Part shown: positions 1-6,351 of the stretch, piece by piece
Numbering within the stretch: position 1 is the first letter of the stretch
How the letters are laid out: each line of letters begins with the position of its first letter
Notes under the pieces: model-generated
What the model saw: only the letters and a program-made list of their open reading frames with translations
What the model was told of the DNA's origin: nothing
The model's database searches: none
Made by a program: the position numbers and the translations under genes
DNA from: an uncultured Bacteroides sp.
GTDB lineage: Bacteria > Bacteroidota > Bacteroidia > Bacteroidales > Bacteroidaceae
DNA: 7,978 nucleotides
Assembly: GCA_900556625.1 (NCBI GenBank)
Contig: USPQ01000113.1
Coordinates: 1 to 7,978, forward strand
Direction: 5' to 3'

Positions 1-581
1 TGGAACTTATTAAGTTTATACAAAGACATCAGATCTAATACATGCTTCACTTCCTTTTTATTCCAGAAATGGCGGGAAGCATCCAACATAAATCCACGCC
101 ACTCAAATCGTGGCGCATCTTCTATTTGCACGACAGGAATAGAATAATTCTGTTTCTCTCCCTGCACTTCTGTCACCGCAGGAAGCAACTGGCGAATAGT
201 AGTAATAGCAGAAATAATGCCCGAATAGTCAGTTGCCTCCACCCGAATATACTCCGGCGTAGACTCAAGCTTATAAGAGCCGGGCTTTCCAACAGTATCC
301 TTCAATTGAAAATACATACCTACCTGACTCTTATCGGTAGTGACCTCAACAGAAGACGATACGACATTCCGAAGAATTTCCTGCAGGTATCCGGTAGCCG
401 GAAACAACGACTGATCGGAAACTCCGATCTTCATGCCATCTTTTAAAACAAACGAACCCGACTGTTCGGTCAGACTAACGGGGGTAGGCAGGATTGCAAT
501 TTCTTGCTTGACGGTAGACGTACAAGAAGAAAAGACACAAGCTGACACAATGAGTAAAGAGCTACTTAATTTTTTGAACAT
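1..581 (-). CDS. Beta-N-acetylhexosaminidase (GH20), 5' part only
   Basis: This is the N-terminal 193 residues of a family GH20 beta-hexosaminidase; the gene runs off the left window edge. These enzymes remove terminal N-acetylglucosamine or N-acetylgalactosamine from glycans, in Bacteroides usually host mucin or N-glycans, in the periplasm or at the cell surface. A lipoprotein signal peptide ends at Cys20 (FSSC). Residues 27-150 fit the alpha/beta domain that precedes the barrel in this family. The catalytic barrel begins near residue 154 with APRFEWRGFMLDASRHF, followed by the LYKLNKF stretch, both highly typical of GH20. The catalytic Asp-Glu pair lies outside the window. The start at 581 is chosen because it gives a complete signal peptide. 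The gene is divergent from the metal exporter at 767, and I see no clear TAnnTTTG promoter for it. The family call is firm; the substrate is not known. Confidence 0.93.
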   Translation of the reverse strand, partial: MFKKLSSSLLIVSACVFSSCTSTVKQEIAILPTPVSLTEQSGSFVLKDGMKIGVSDQSLFPATGYLQEILRNVVSSSVEVTTDKSQVGMYFQLKDTVGKPGSYKLESTPEYIRVEATDYSGIISAITTIRQLLPAVTEVQGEKQNYSIPVVQIEDAPRFEWRGFMLDASRHFWNKKEVKHVLDLMSLYKLNKF

Positions 582-716
582 GCGGTTAACTATTTAATAA
601 ATGATTTGTCTTGTTTTTAATTGACCACCTATATATAATACAACTAAAACGCATAAACTACTAAAAAGGCGGAAAAAGTTTTTCATAACTTCATATCACA
701 AACTCCTATTAATGTT

Positions 717-724
717 TATCTTTG
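717..724 (+). promoter_or_regulatory. Probable -7 box of the metal exporter gene
   Basis: TATCTTTG is an exact match to the Bacteroides -7 consensus TAnnTTTG. It lies 42 bases before the ATG at 767, giving a leader of about 35-40 bases that also contains AAAGGG at 753-758 as a ribosome-binding site. No clear TTTG -33 box sits 19-21 bases upstream, so only half of the promoter is supported. Confidence 0.5.
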
Positions 725-766
725 CTCCCCCAATCCATTACAAAACAATTATAAAGGGTCACTTCA

Positions 767-1681
767 ATGTCAAGAGAGAACATACTAATCAAAACCTCAT
801 GGATCAGCACAATCGGCAATGCAATCCTGTCCGCATCCAAAATCATAATCGGTTTATTTACTGGTAGTTTAGCGGTAATAGGCGACGGTATCGACTCGGC
901 AACCGATGTCCTCATCTCTATCGTGATGATTTTTACAGCAAGAGTGATGAATCGTCCGCCTTCAAAGAAATATGTGTTCGGTTATGAAAAAGCAGAAGGG
1001 ATCGCGACTAAAATCCTGTCACTTGTGATATTCTATGCTGGCATGCAGATGTTGATATCATCCATCCAAAACATCTTTTCCGATGAAATGAAAGAGATAC
1101 CGTCAGCCATCGCTATCTATGTTACTATATTCTCTATTATCGGTAAGCTACTATTAGCTTCATATCAATACAAGCAAGGAAAGAAAATAGACAGCTCCAT
1201 GCTGACGGCAAATGCGATTAATATGCGTAATGATGTCATTATTTCAGCAGGAGTTTTATTAGGCTTACTGTTTACTTTCCTACTTAAGTTACCCATACTT
1301 GACTCAATAACAGGATTGATAATCAGTCTCTTTATCATCAAATCTTCCATCAGTATTTTCATGGACTCAAATGTAGAGCTTATGGATGGTGTAAAAGATG
1401 TCAATGTATACAATAAGATATTCGAAGCCGTCGAGAAAGTGCCGGGAGCAAGCAATCCGCATCGGGTCAGATCACGAATGATAGGAAATCGGTATATCAT
1501 CACTCTCGACATTGAAGTGAATCCTCATATAACCATCACACAGGCACACGAAATTGCCGGAGCCGTAGAAAAAAGCATAGAAAACTCCATAGACAATGTA
1601 TATGATATTTTAGTACACGTAGAGCCTGCCGGAGAATGTCAGACAGATGAGAAATTCGGAGTGAACAAGGGTATGGTCTGA
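767..1681 (+). CDS. Cation diffusion facilitator (CDF) family metal exporter
   Basis: The 304-residue protein matches the usual length of bacterial CDF transporters such as FieF (about 300). These inner-membrane antiporters export divalent metals (Zn, Fe, Mn, Cd or Co) in exchange for protons. Six hydrophobic segments span roughly residues 10-200, and a cytoplasmic ferredoxin-like domain follows. The TM2 signature DGIDSATD supplies Asp43 and Asp47. In TM5 the equivalent pair is Asn152 and Asp156, where zinc exporters normally have His-xxx-Asp; this may shift metal choice, for example toward manganese. The C-terminal domain has His232, His261 and His284 near positions used for metal binding in FieF, and ends with the typical VHVEP. 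AAAGGG at 753-758 is well placed eight bases before the ATG. The gene stands alone, divergent from the GH20 gene and convergent with the pilus operon. The family is firm; the substrate is not. Confidence 0.93.
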   Translation: MSRENILIKTSWISTIGNAILSASKIIIGLFTGSLAVIGDGIDSATDVLISIVMIFTARVMNRPPSKKYVFGYEKAEGIATKILSLVIFYAGMQMLISSIQNIFSDEMKEIPSAIAIYVTIFSIIGKLLLASYQYKQGKKIDSSMLTANAINMRNDVIISAGVLLGLLFTFLLKLPILDSITGLIISLFIIKSSISIFMDSNVELMDGVKDVNVYNKIFEAVEKVPGASNPHRVRSRMIGNRYIITLDIEVNPHITITQAHEIAGAVEKSIENSIDNVYDILVHVEPAGECQTDEKFGVNKGMV

Positions 1682-1695
1682 TTGGTACAAATACA

Positions 1696-1724
1696 AAATC
1701 CTGCACGTTTCTCGTACAGGATTT
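1696..1724. terminator. Hairpin between convergent genes, probable terminator
   Basis: The arms AAATCCTGCACG and CGTACAGGATTT pair over 12 positions with one C-A mismatch around a 5-base loop (TTTCT), starting 15 bases after the stop of the metal exporter gene. The 3' arm ends in ATTT, but there is no long U-tract on the plus strand. On the minus strand the hairpin is followed by TTTGTATTTG. It could serve both converging transcripts. Confidence 0.55.
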
Positions 1725-1792
1725 CACATTACAGATTTAGCGGGGTATTTTTACAGATTTGTCTTCAACGTAACCTCTGCACTCATATGTAG

Positions 1793-1820
1793 TAAGATAT
1801 CTTATTCTCATAATTATGAG
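1793..1820. repeat. Two adjacent short palindromes after the pilus operon
   Basis: TAAGATATCTTA (1793-1804) and CTCATAATTATGAG (1807-1820) are perfect palindromes two bases apart, just past the stop of the last operon gene. The second is followed on the plus strand by CTTTTT, so it could form a weak plus-strand terminator with a 5-bp stem. They may instead be protein-binding sites or chance in AT-rich DNA. Confidence 0.3.
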
Positions 1821-1830
1821 CTTTTTACAT

Positions 1831-2796
1831 TTATAAACCGGCCTCTGCTTTTCCATCATTAGGCAAGGTAGCAGGATTCCATGATTTTATAGTTGTATTT
1901 GACACATCTAATTTTGTCTTGTTTAGAGTCACAGTATACATATATTCTTTTCCTGCTTCTGTTGCAAATACATTATCGCCAGTTAATAGTTTAGTATGAA
2001 GGGTATACCCATCAGTATTATCATATGTCAGGTCCACGCCCAGACCACCTTCAACAGATTCACCCGGACATAATATAAAAGTATAATAAGTAACTTTTTC
2101 ATCCGTATCATAGTCTCCCCCATTAAAACCATTTTGGGAATAAACAAAATCCAGCTTCCCTACATCCTCCAGCGGCTCTACTTTCCCTGTTGCTATCTCA
2201 AATGAAACCTTAGAATGTAAACTTGAAAAACTAAAATTCCAATACGACGAGAAATTACCCGGTTGATACGACATGGTTTTATAACCCTCTCCCGGTACTA
2301 ATTTCAAAGTCAATTTACTCATTTTATGTTCAAATTGAAAATCAATCTTAGGATTATCTTTTGTACCCGTCGCTTCAGCATATAGAAAGTCTACACTTTT
2401 ATCTAAGTCATAAGTAACCTGCGTAAGCAAGTTCCTTGTGAGCTTTCCATCTTTTATTTGAATATTACTCCCTTTATTTTCTGCATACGGATAATATGCT
2501 GTAAAAGAACCTGTCTCAGCACCGTAATAAATAATATTCGAACTAGCCTCAAAAGTATTGCCACTTATCCAATTGTAACAACGATTCGAATACTCTAACT
2601 TACCACTTTTTCCAAAAATTCCTATTTTATCCCTTGTCTCCCACTTCGTATCTACCATACGCGTCTTCGCTCCCTCAATTCCGGCCGATACCTCAATTGC
2701 TACTTGCCCATCGTTAGCGACATTATCCATTTCACCATTATCACATCCCACAAATATTGCAGCCAAGACAGCAACATAAAAATAAATCTTCTTCAT
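1831..2796 (-). CDS. Fimbrillin family lipoprotein (operon gene 4)
   Basis: The 321-residue protein is a likely pilin or pilus-associated subunit of the Bacteroidales type V pilus system. A lipoprotein signal peptide ends at Cys18 (FVGC) and is followed by an acidic stretch (DNGEMD), as in Bacteroidetes surface lipoproteins. Fimbrillin hallmarks appear in order: W52 with RDKIGIF (55-61), AYYPYA (100-105), DFLYA (136-140), TKDNPK (145-150) leading into FxFxHKMSKLTLKL (153-166), and a C-terminal beta strand near TTIKSW (301-306). In known type V pilins, assembly uses exchange of a C-terminal strand after proteolytic removal of the N-terminal strand; Arg46 lies in a suitable region, but cleavage is inferred. 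It starts 45 bases after the preceding fimbrillin gene with an A-rich leader, and has the same domain plan as that gene. Which subunit is stalk and which is tip cannot be told. Confidence 0.87.
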   Translation of the reverse strand: MKKIYFYVAVLAAIFVGCDNGEMDNVANDGQVAIEVSAGIEGAKTRMVDTKWETRDKIGIFGKSGKLEYSNRCYNWISGNTFEASSNIIYYGAETGSFTAYYPYAENKGSNIQIKDGKLTRNLLTQVTYDLDKSVDFLYAEATGTKDNPKIDFQFEHKMSKLTLKLVPGEGYKTMSYQPGNFSSYWNFSFSSLHSKVSFEIATGKVEPLEDVGKLDFVYSQNGFNGGDYDTDEKVTYYTFILCPGESVEGGLGVDLTYDNTDGYTLHTKLLTGDNVFATEAGKEYMYTVTLNKTKLDVSNTTIKSWNPATLPNDGKAEAGL

Positions 2797-2841
2797 AACT
2801 GTATTTTTTAGTTTATATTTATCATTAATCTTATTGACCAG

Positions 2842-3780
2842 TTAGTGTGCATCCACAGCACCTCCATTTTCCGGTGTCCAACCGGTGATACTAGCACTTG
2901 TTATTTCCACTTTCGTACGATGCAAACGGACCTCATACGTGTACTTGCTGCCTGCATCCAATGCCTTATCCATTGTCCAGGTGAAAGGTTCGTCATTTCC
3001 ATTATTCAAATCAAAAGTCAGCACACGTGACTTAGCTGAATTGGGTAATAGAATAGCCTCGCTCAAAGTGCCGGACTCGGTTGTAAACAATGTGATATCC
3101 GACTTATCCGCTCCGCACATAAGCGTACCGTTAGAAAGATTAAAAGTCGCTTTTATAGGTTGATTTCCAACTGTGACATCAAGATTTTTCAGATCAGCCG
3201 TATTCAATCCGTCGCCCGGACTTATTTCCAATACTAATTTAGAAAGTTTATGAACAAAATTGAATCCTACTTTCGGATTATCCTTTGTACATCCTTCCAC
3301 TTTGCCAGCATACATGAAGTCGATAGCTTCCTGACTACTTTGAACAGTCACATCCAACGGATAAGTATAATCCGTCAGCGGAGAGACAAAAGGATAATAT
3401 GCATAAAAATCCACTGCACCGGCAACGGGGAAATAGATAATATTCGTATTATCCCCTTCCGTCTCTGTTCCATCGGGTTTAAAATTGCCATCTCCTCTCG
3501 TAGTCACATAACATTTATTATCCGCTCCACCACAAATATTCTCCTGCGTCAGTCCCGCACCGTTACCGGAATACACCATAAAAACGCCGATTTTATCATT
3601 ATATCCCCAGTCCGTATCTATGGCACGACTTTCGGAAGTACTCTTCACTCTTATTTTCCCCTGTACAGTCAATGCCGTGCGTCCGTCGGGTACAGGCGAG
3701 GATTCCGACTCATTATCGTTGCCACAAGCTCCCAATGAGACAGCCAATGCGACATACAGTACTAGTTTCTTATTTTTCAT
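2842..3780 (-). CDS. Fimbrillin family lipoprotein (operon gene 3)
   Basis: This 312-residue fimbrillin paralogue has a lipoprotein signal peptide ending at Cys19 (LGAC), followed by the acidic, serine-rich linker GNDNESESS. Family motifs are W58 with NDKIGVF (61-67), FYAYYPF (125-131), DFMYAG (154-159), TKDNPK (165-170) and FNFVHKLSKLVLEI (173-186). TKDNPK and the HK-L/M-SKL block are shared with the next gene, so the two look like diverged duplicates. The C-terminus ITGWTPENGGAVDAH closely resembles the C-terminus of the DUF5119 protein encoded just upstream, suggesting the same fold end or assembly partner. Arg52 before AIDTDW is a plausible site for pilin maturation, by analogy only. The leader before ATG (GAAACGGA) is a modest ribosome-binding site. 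The gene follows DUF5119 by 44 bases and precedes the second fimbrillin by 45. Likely controlled by the invertible promoter upstream of the operon. Confidence 0.87.
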   Translation of the reverse strand: MKNKKLVLYVALAVSLGACGNDNESESSPVPDGRTALTVQGKIRVKSTSESRAIDTDWGYNDKIGVFMVYSGNGAGLTQENICGGADNKCYVTTRGDGNFKPDGTETEGDNTNIIYFPVAGAVDFYAYYPFVSPLTDYTYPLDVTVQSSQEAIDFMYAGKVEGCTKDNPKVGFNFVHKLSKLVLEISPGDGLNTADLKNLDVTVGNQPIKATFNLSNGTLMCGADKSDITLFTTESGTLSEAILLPNSAKSRVLTFDLNNGNDEPFTWTMDKALDAGSKYTYEVRLHRTKVEITSASITGWTPENGGAVDAH

Positions 3781-3824
3781 TCCGTTTCAATATATTATTG
3801 TTATTAAATTCAGCCATAATGCGA

Positions 3825-4712
3825 CTAATGAATATCCACTTGTCCCCCGTCTACCGGATTCCAATTAGTAATGCTTCCGGAGAAGTCCGCCTGAGAAGGC
3901 AAATCAAAATTTGCTCCCAATATCAACGGAGTCATCGAATCATCGTCAAAATGCTCATGCAATATTTCGGTAAGATCTGTTTCTATTGTCTGCACAGTTC
4001 CGTTGTCTAATGTCACAGCTACGGTAAGTTCTTGATCATCTTCCGGAAGAATACCAAGCAAACGGATCGTTGCGGTCAGTGCAGGAGTTCCGTCGCTTGC
4101 TTCATTTTTCATAAAAACGGGAGAAAGAAATGTGCCCGATGTAGAGACCAAAGCTCCGGTTCTGAGATTTATACCGGAAGCAATGCCGCTTAAAGTAGTG
4201 TTCACTGCGGTAATGTGGTCATGGTCACCCTCTTTTAGTTTCAGCACCAATATCAATTGACGAATGCGTTGCCGCATCTTGACCGTAACAGAGAGCGTGT
4301 CGTCTTTCGCCATATCCAATGTTTGCACCGCAGAAAACAAATAACCGGGAAAAGCCTCTATACCGTTTCCACCCGCAGCAGTCACCGTAGCTATATCACC
4401 GGAAACTGTGATGGATTCGGGTACATTATATACCAGCAACTCGTAAGATTCCGGTTCAAGCAAGGCATGATAAAGGTTGGTATTTCCTTTCACGGATTGC
4501 TCGTCACTCATTCCTGAACAACCGGAAACACGAAGCTGATAGGATACAGGCTGCACAGACTCAGAGGAGCGGTCACTCCAATCTGTCGTCACCAGCAATG
4601 CTCCTTGTGTCGGGTGAGGAGTGTGATATACATCATCCTTGACACAGGAGGACATCAGAAAAACAGCACCGCAAATGAGAGCGGCACATGAAGTTATTTT
4701 AATAGTTTCCAT
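3825..4712 (-). CDS. DUF5119-type lipoprotein, probable pilus anchor or accessory subunit (operon gene 2)
   Basis: The 295-residue lipoprotein has a signal peptide ending at Cys23 (MSSC). The mature start CVKDD fits the Bacteroidetes surface-export pattern of Lys followed by acidic residues. The early segment HPTQGALLVTTDWSD (33-47) and the central MRQRIRQLILVLKL (146-159) resemble the DUF5119 and FimB/Mfa2-like anchor proteins found beside fimbrillins. FimB/Mfa2 proteins anchor the pilus base in the outer membrane and limit its length; that role is inferred here from family and position. The C-terminus ITNWNPVDGGQVDIH matches that of the adjacent fimbrillin. The start overlaps the end of the DUF3575 gene by 19 bases, which points to translational coupling. 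I favour DUF5119 from the CxKDDxxH...GxLxxxxDW pattern, from memory; FimB/Mfa2 is the alternative. Confidence 0.8.
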   Translation of the reverse strand: METIKITSCAALICGAVFLMSSCVKDDVYHTPHPTQGALLVTTDWSDRSSESVQPVSYQLRVSGCSGMSDEQSVKGNTNLYHALLEPESYELLVYNVPESITVSGDIATVTAAGGNGIEAFPGYLFSAVQTLDMAKDDTLSVTVKMRQRIRQLILVLKLKEGDHDHITAVNTTLSGIASGINLRTGALVSTSGTFLSPVFMKNEASDGTPALTATIRLLGILPEDDQELTVAVTLDNGTVQTIETDLTEILHEHFDDDSMTPLILGANFDLPSQADFSGSITNWNPVDGGQVDIH

Positions 4713-5755
4713 ATCAGTGTGATTCCTAATTGGTTAATACCCCAATAATTTTTTGTCTTACAATCTTTGCGTACACGAACCTTATTGATAAGCGTGTATT
4801 CGTCATAATCGGCGTAAGTATAACCTACTCCGGCATGAAAGTCGAGCGAAAGATTACTGTTCAGTCCTAGCTGATACCCGCCTGTAAGTCCCCCGCCCTG
4901 ATAGTCACCCTGACGACCGATATTACCAAGTTTGTAGTGAAACTCGCCCGTATGATACATCGCTCCGAGAAAGCCACGACTTTTCCCGCCCAGATAGTAA
5001 CGTATTTCAGGAGAAACCTTCCAAAGAGCGTAGCGACGGTTTTTATCATCCCAACTCCATGAAGTCCAACTACCGTTGACTAAAATACCCAAGTGGCGGT
5101 TTACACGCCATTCAACACCCAGATCGGGAGTCAGCGTAGCCCAACGAAGCAGGTTAGCGCGCAAAGCAAGGCGATAAGACGGATATGTTTCAGATGAAGC
5201 CAGAGGCTTCTCCGAAGAAACGCTGACAGATGTTGTTTCCGGACAAGTTTCCTGTTCAGAATTTTCCGAAATAACTTCCATTACCTTTTCCTTTATTATA
5301 GGTATTACAAAATCCTCTTTTACATTTGCTGCCGTCTCATCTTTGGGTAAACGAAGACGAACGATGACCACATGGCACAAATCCCCATAAGTTTCAGCAT
5401 GGTTACGAGTGATGAAGCAGTTTTCGTTGATTCCTTTGCTCAGGATAAGTTCCGATTTCACACGATTACTGCGAATTTTAGCTAGTTTCAGATTCTCCGC
5501 AACCGTGGGTTCCGAAGCACAATAACCATCTACCAACAAAGGAACTTCACCACTCAAAATAGCGGCTTTGTGTTTTTCTACAAGAGATAACAGATGATCC
5601 AATTGCGTACCGTTCCCTTTCCAAGGAATATAGAACATATTCTTATGAGAAACAAAACGGAAGACATAAAGAGTGTCGGGTGTCTGTGCCATAGAAACGG
5701 CAGGTAGTAAGAGCGGCAGGAACAAAAGCAGAAGATAAAATTTGTGTATCTGCAT
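4694..5755 (-). CDS. DUF3575 outer-membrane protein with OmpA-like domain (operon gene 1)
   Basis: The 353-residue protein has a classic signal peptide with cleavage expected after SMA (residue 23). Residues about 28-137 resemble an OmpA C-terminal domain: VDGYCAS (75-81), then ENLKLAKIRSNRVKSELI (87-104) with Arg at the position that in OmpA helps hold peptidoglycan. A Glu/Ser/Thr-rich linker (about 138-190) follows. Residues 194-353 match DUF3575: LALRANLLRWATLTPDLG, many alternating aromatic and glycine strands, and the end GINQLGITLIWKLLK, consistent with a small outer-membrane beta barrel. It probably ties the pilus assembly to the envelope; this is inferred from gene order. It is the first gene of the operon, starting 41 bases inside the left inverted repeat, so its expression should depend on promoter orientation. 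The downstream DUF5119 gene overlaps its end by 19 bases. Confidence 0.85.
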   Translation of the reverse strand: MQIHKFYLLLLFLPLLLPAVSMAQTPDTLYVFRFVSHKNMFYIPWKGNGTQLDHLLSLVEKHKAAILSGEVPLLVDGYCASEPTVAENLKLAKIRSNRVKSELILSKGINENCFITRNHAETYGDLCHVVIVRLRLPKDETAANVKEDFVIPIIKEKVMEVISENSEQETCPETTSVSVSSEKPLASSETYPSYRLALRANLLRWATLTPDLGVEWRVNRHLGILVNGSWTSWSWDDKNRRYALWKVSPEIRYYLGGKSRGFLGAMYHTGEFHYKLGNIGRQGDYQGGGLTGGYQLGLNSNLSLDFHAGVGYTYADYDEYTLINKVRVRKDCKTKNYWGINQLGITLIWKLLK

Positions 5756-5796
5756 TGTCGTTGAGTTTTTAATGAATATTCAGTCCTTTTCATTTT

Positions 5797-5821
5797 CCGT
5801 TACTTTATAGGTAACGGAAAA
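5797..5821 (+). repeat. Left inverted repeat of the promoter switch (IR-L)
   Basis: This 25-bp sequence is an exact reverse complement of 6075-6099. Its core is GTTAC (5799-5803), spacer TTTATAG (5804-5810), GTAAC (5811-5815). Including 5793-5796, the arms TTTTCCGTTAC and GTAACGGAAAA form a perfect 11-bp palindrome around the asymmetric spacer. GTTAC-N7-GTAAC is, as I recall, one of the recombination-site classes described for invertible regions of Bacteroides fragilis that are served by tyrosine recombinases. Confidence 0.93.
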
Positions 5822-5925
5822 AAATTATTCAGCATCCTCACGAAGACATTCTATTAAAGCACTTCAATAAATAATAAAAGTCTAGTACCTCCGCTTAATT
5901 AGAATTATGGTAGAGGGAAAAGTGT

Positions 5926-5938
5926 TTTGCATATTTTA
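5926..5938 (+). repeat. 13-bp direct repeat inside the inverton (second copy 6031-6043)
   Basis: TTTGCATATTTTA occurs twice in the same orientation, at 5926-5938 and 6031-6043. The second copy contains the -33 TTTG of the main promoter. After the first copy, TATAAATG at 5952-5959 is only a poor -7 box at gap 22. It may be a decayed duplicate promoter or a regulator-binding motif. Confidence 0.55.
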
Positions 5939-6030
5939 GCAATCCGATGGCTATAAATGTAAAAAACAGGGTGTTTTATATGTATAATTTCCTTTTTAGT
6001 ATATTCTATTAGAAAATAAACCCATTTTTA

Positions 6031-6062
6031 TTTGCATATTTTAATTAATACCAATACTTTTG
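6031..6062 (+). promoter_or_regulatory. Bacteroides-type promoter inside the inverton, pointing right
   Basis: TTTG (6031-6034) is the -33 element and TACTTTTG (6055-6062) the -7 element TAnnTTTG, with a gap of 20 bases, matching the Bacteroides primary sigma consensus. Transcription would start near 6068 and run through the right inverted repeat, antisense to the recombinase remnant, toward the mobile-element integrase. In the inverted state it would drive the pilus operon. Confidence 0.82.
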
Positions 6063-6074
6063 TTACGCATCTCA

Positions 6075-6099
6075 TTTTCCGTTACCTATAAAGTAACGG
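6075..6099 (-). repeat. Right inverted repeat of the promoter switch (IR-R)
   Basis: This is the exact reverse complement of 5797-5821, with GTTAC (6081-6085), spacer CTATAAA (6086-6092) and GTAAC (6093-6097). Unlike the left site it is not fully palindromic: its outer flank reads GTAACGGTTAC, which adds a further GTTAC half-site at 6099-6103. Another GTTAC lies at 6062-6066, overlapping the promoter -7 box. Confidence 0.93.
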
Positions 6100-6141
6100 T
6101 TACATAATCAACTCATAAACAAACAAATACAAATCCAACCA

Positions 6142-6351
6142 TTATCTTAGCCCGTTTCTAAGACCGTCTTTTACGCAAGCAATTACCATTCTATTTACCT
6201 TGTCCAATTCTTCCGTTTCAAAAGGTTTAAGATAAGTTTCCGTCACTTTTATGGAAGAATGTCCTAAGGCATTGCTAATGATACCAATCGGGCACTTTTT
6301 GCGATAGGCAAGAGTAGCCCAAGTATGTCGGGCAGTATAAGTAATATTTAG
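6142..6351 (-). pseudogene. Truncated tyrosine recombinase (C-terminal remnant), probable inverton recombinase
   Basis: About 69 codons remain of a tyrosine site-specific recombinase that would normally exceed 300 residues. Numbering from the first recognisable residue, it shows YTARHTWATLAY (5-16) with the second catalytic Arg, LGHSS (29-33), and VTETYLKPF (36-44) with the nucleophile Tyr40 encoded at 6232-6234. The stop is TAA at 6142-6144. The whole N-terminal DNA-binding part and the first catalytic Arg region are missing. Upstream of 6351 the frame stays open to about 6522, but without recombinase-like residues or a Met start. The YLKPF ending is typical of Bacteroidales recombinases next to invertible surface-gene promoters, and it reads toward the inverton, ending 43 bp from the right repeat. 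It is very likely non-functional. The missing 5' part may lie beyond the far end of the inserted element. Confidence 0.87.

Larger units (their letters stand above)
5797..6099. promoter_or_regulatory. Invertible promoter segment (inverton) controlling the pilus operon, OFF orientation
   Basis: Perfect 25-bp inverted repeats bound 253 bp (5822-6074) of AT-rich, gene-free DNA. Strand exchange is expected within the 7-bp spacers, flipping about 5804-6092. The single clear Bacteroides promoter inside points right, away from the operon, so this copy is OFF. A position p maps to 11896 minus p after inversion, which puts the -7 box at 5834-5841 on the minus strand, about 80 bp before the ATG at 5755: a sensible ON state. 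No CAAAnnTA (minus-strand -7 box) occurs in the present orientation between 5822 and 6074. A recombinase remnant lies 43 bp beyond the right repeat, the usual place for the cognate invertase. The structure is read directly from sequence; actual inversion is inferred. Confidence 0.88.

Noticed and set aside
42..446. 134-codon plus-strand frame at the left edge
   Set aside because: It is a shadow of the GH20 gene, which shows a signal peptide and catalytic-domain motifs on the other strand.
582..716. Promoter for the GH20 gene on the minus strand
   Set aside because: No CAAAnnTA (TAnnTTTG on the minus strand) was found; AT-rich stretches such as the one near 630-640 are not enough.
1729..1760. 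Direct repeat TTACAGATTT, two copies 22 bp apart
   Set aside because: Ten bases in AT-rich intergenic DNA with no further structure; likely chance.
5822..6074. Possible small gene or non-coding RNA inside the inverton
   Set aside because: No open frame with a plausible start and no stable RNA fold that I can see; the promoter alone explains the segment.
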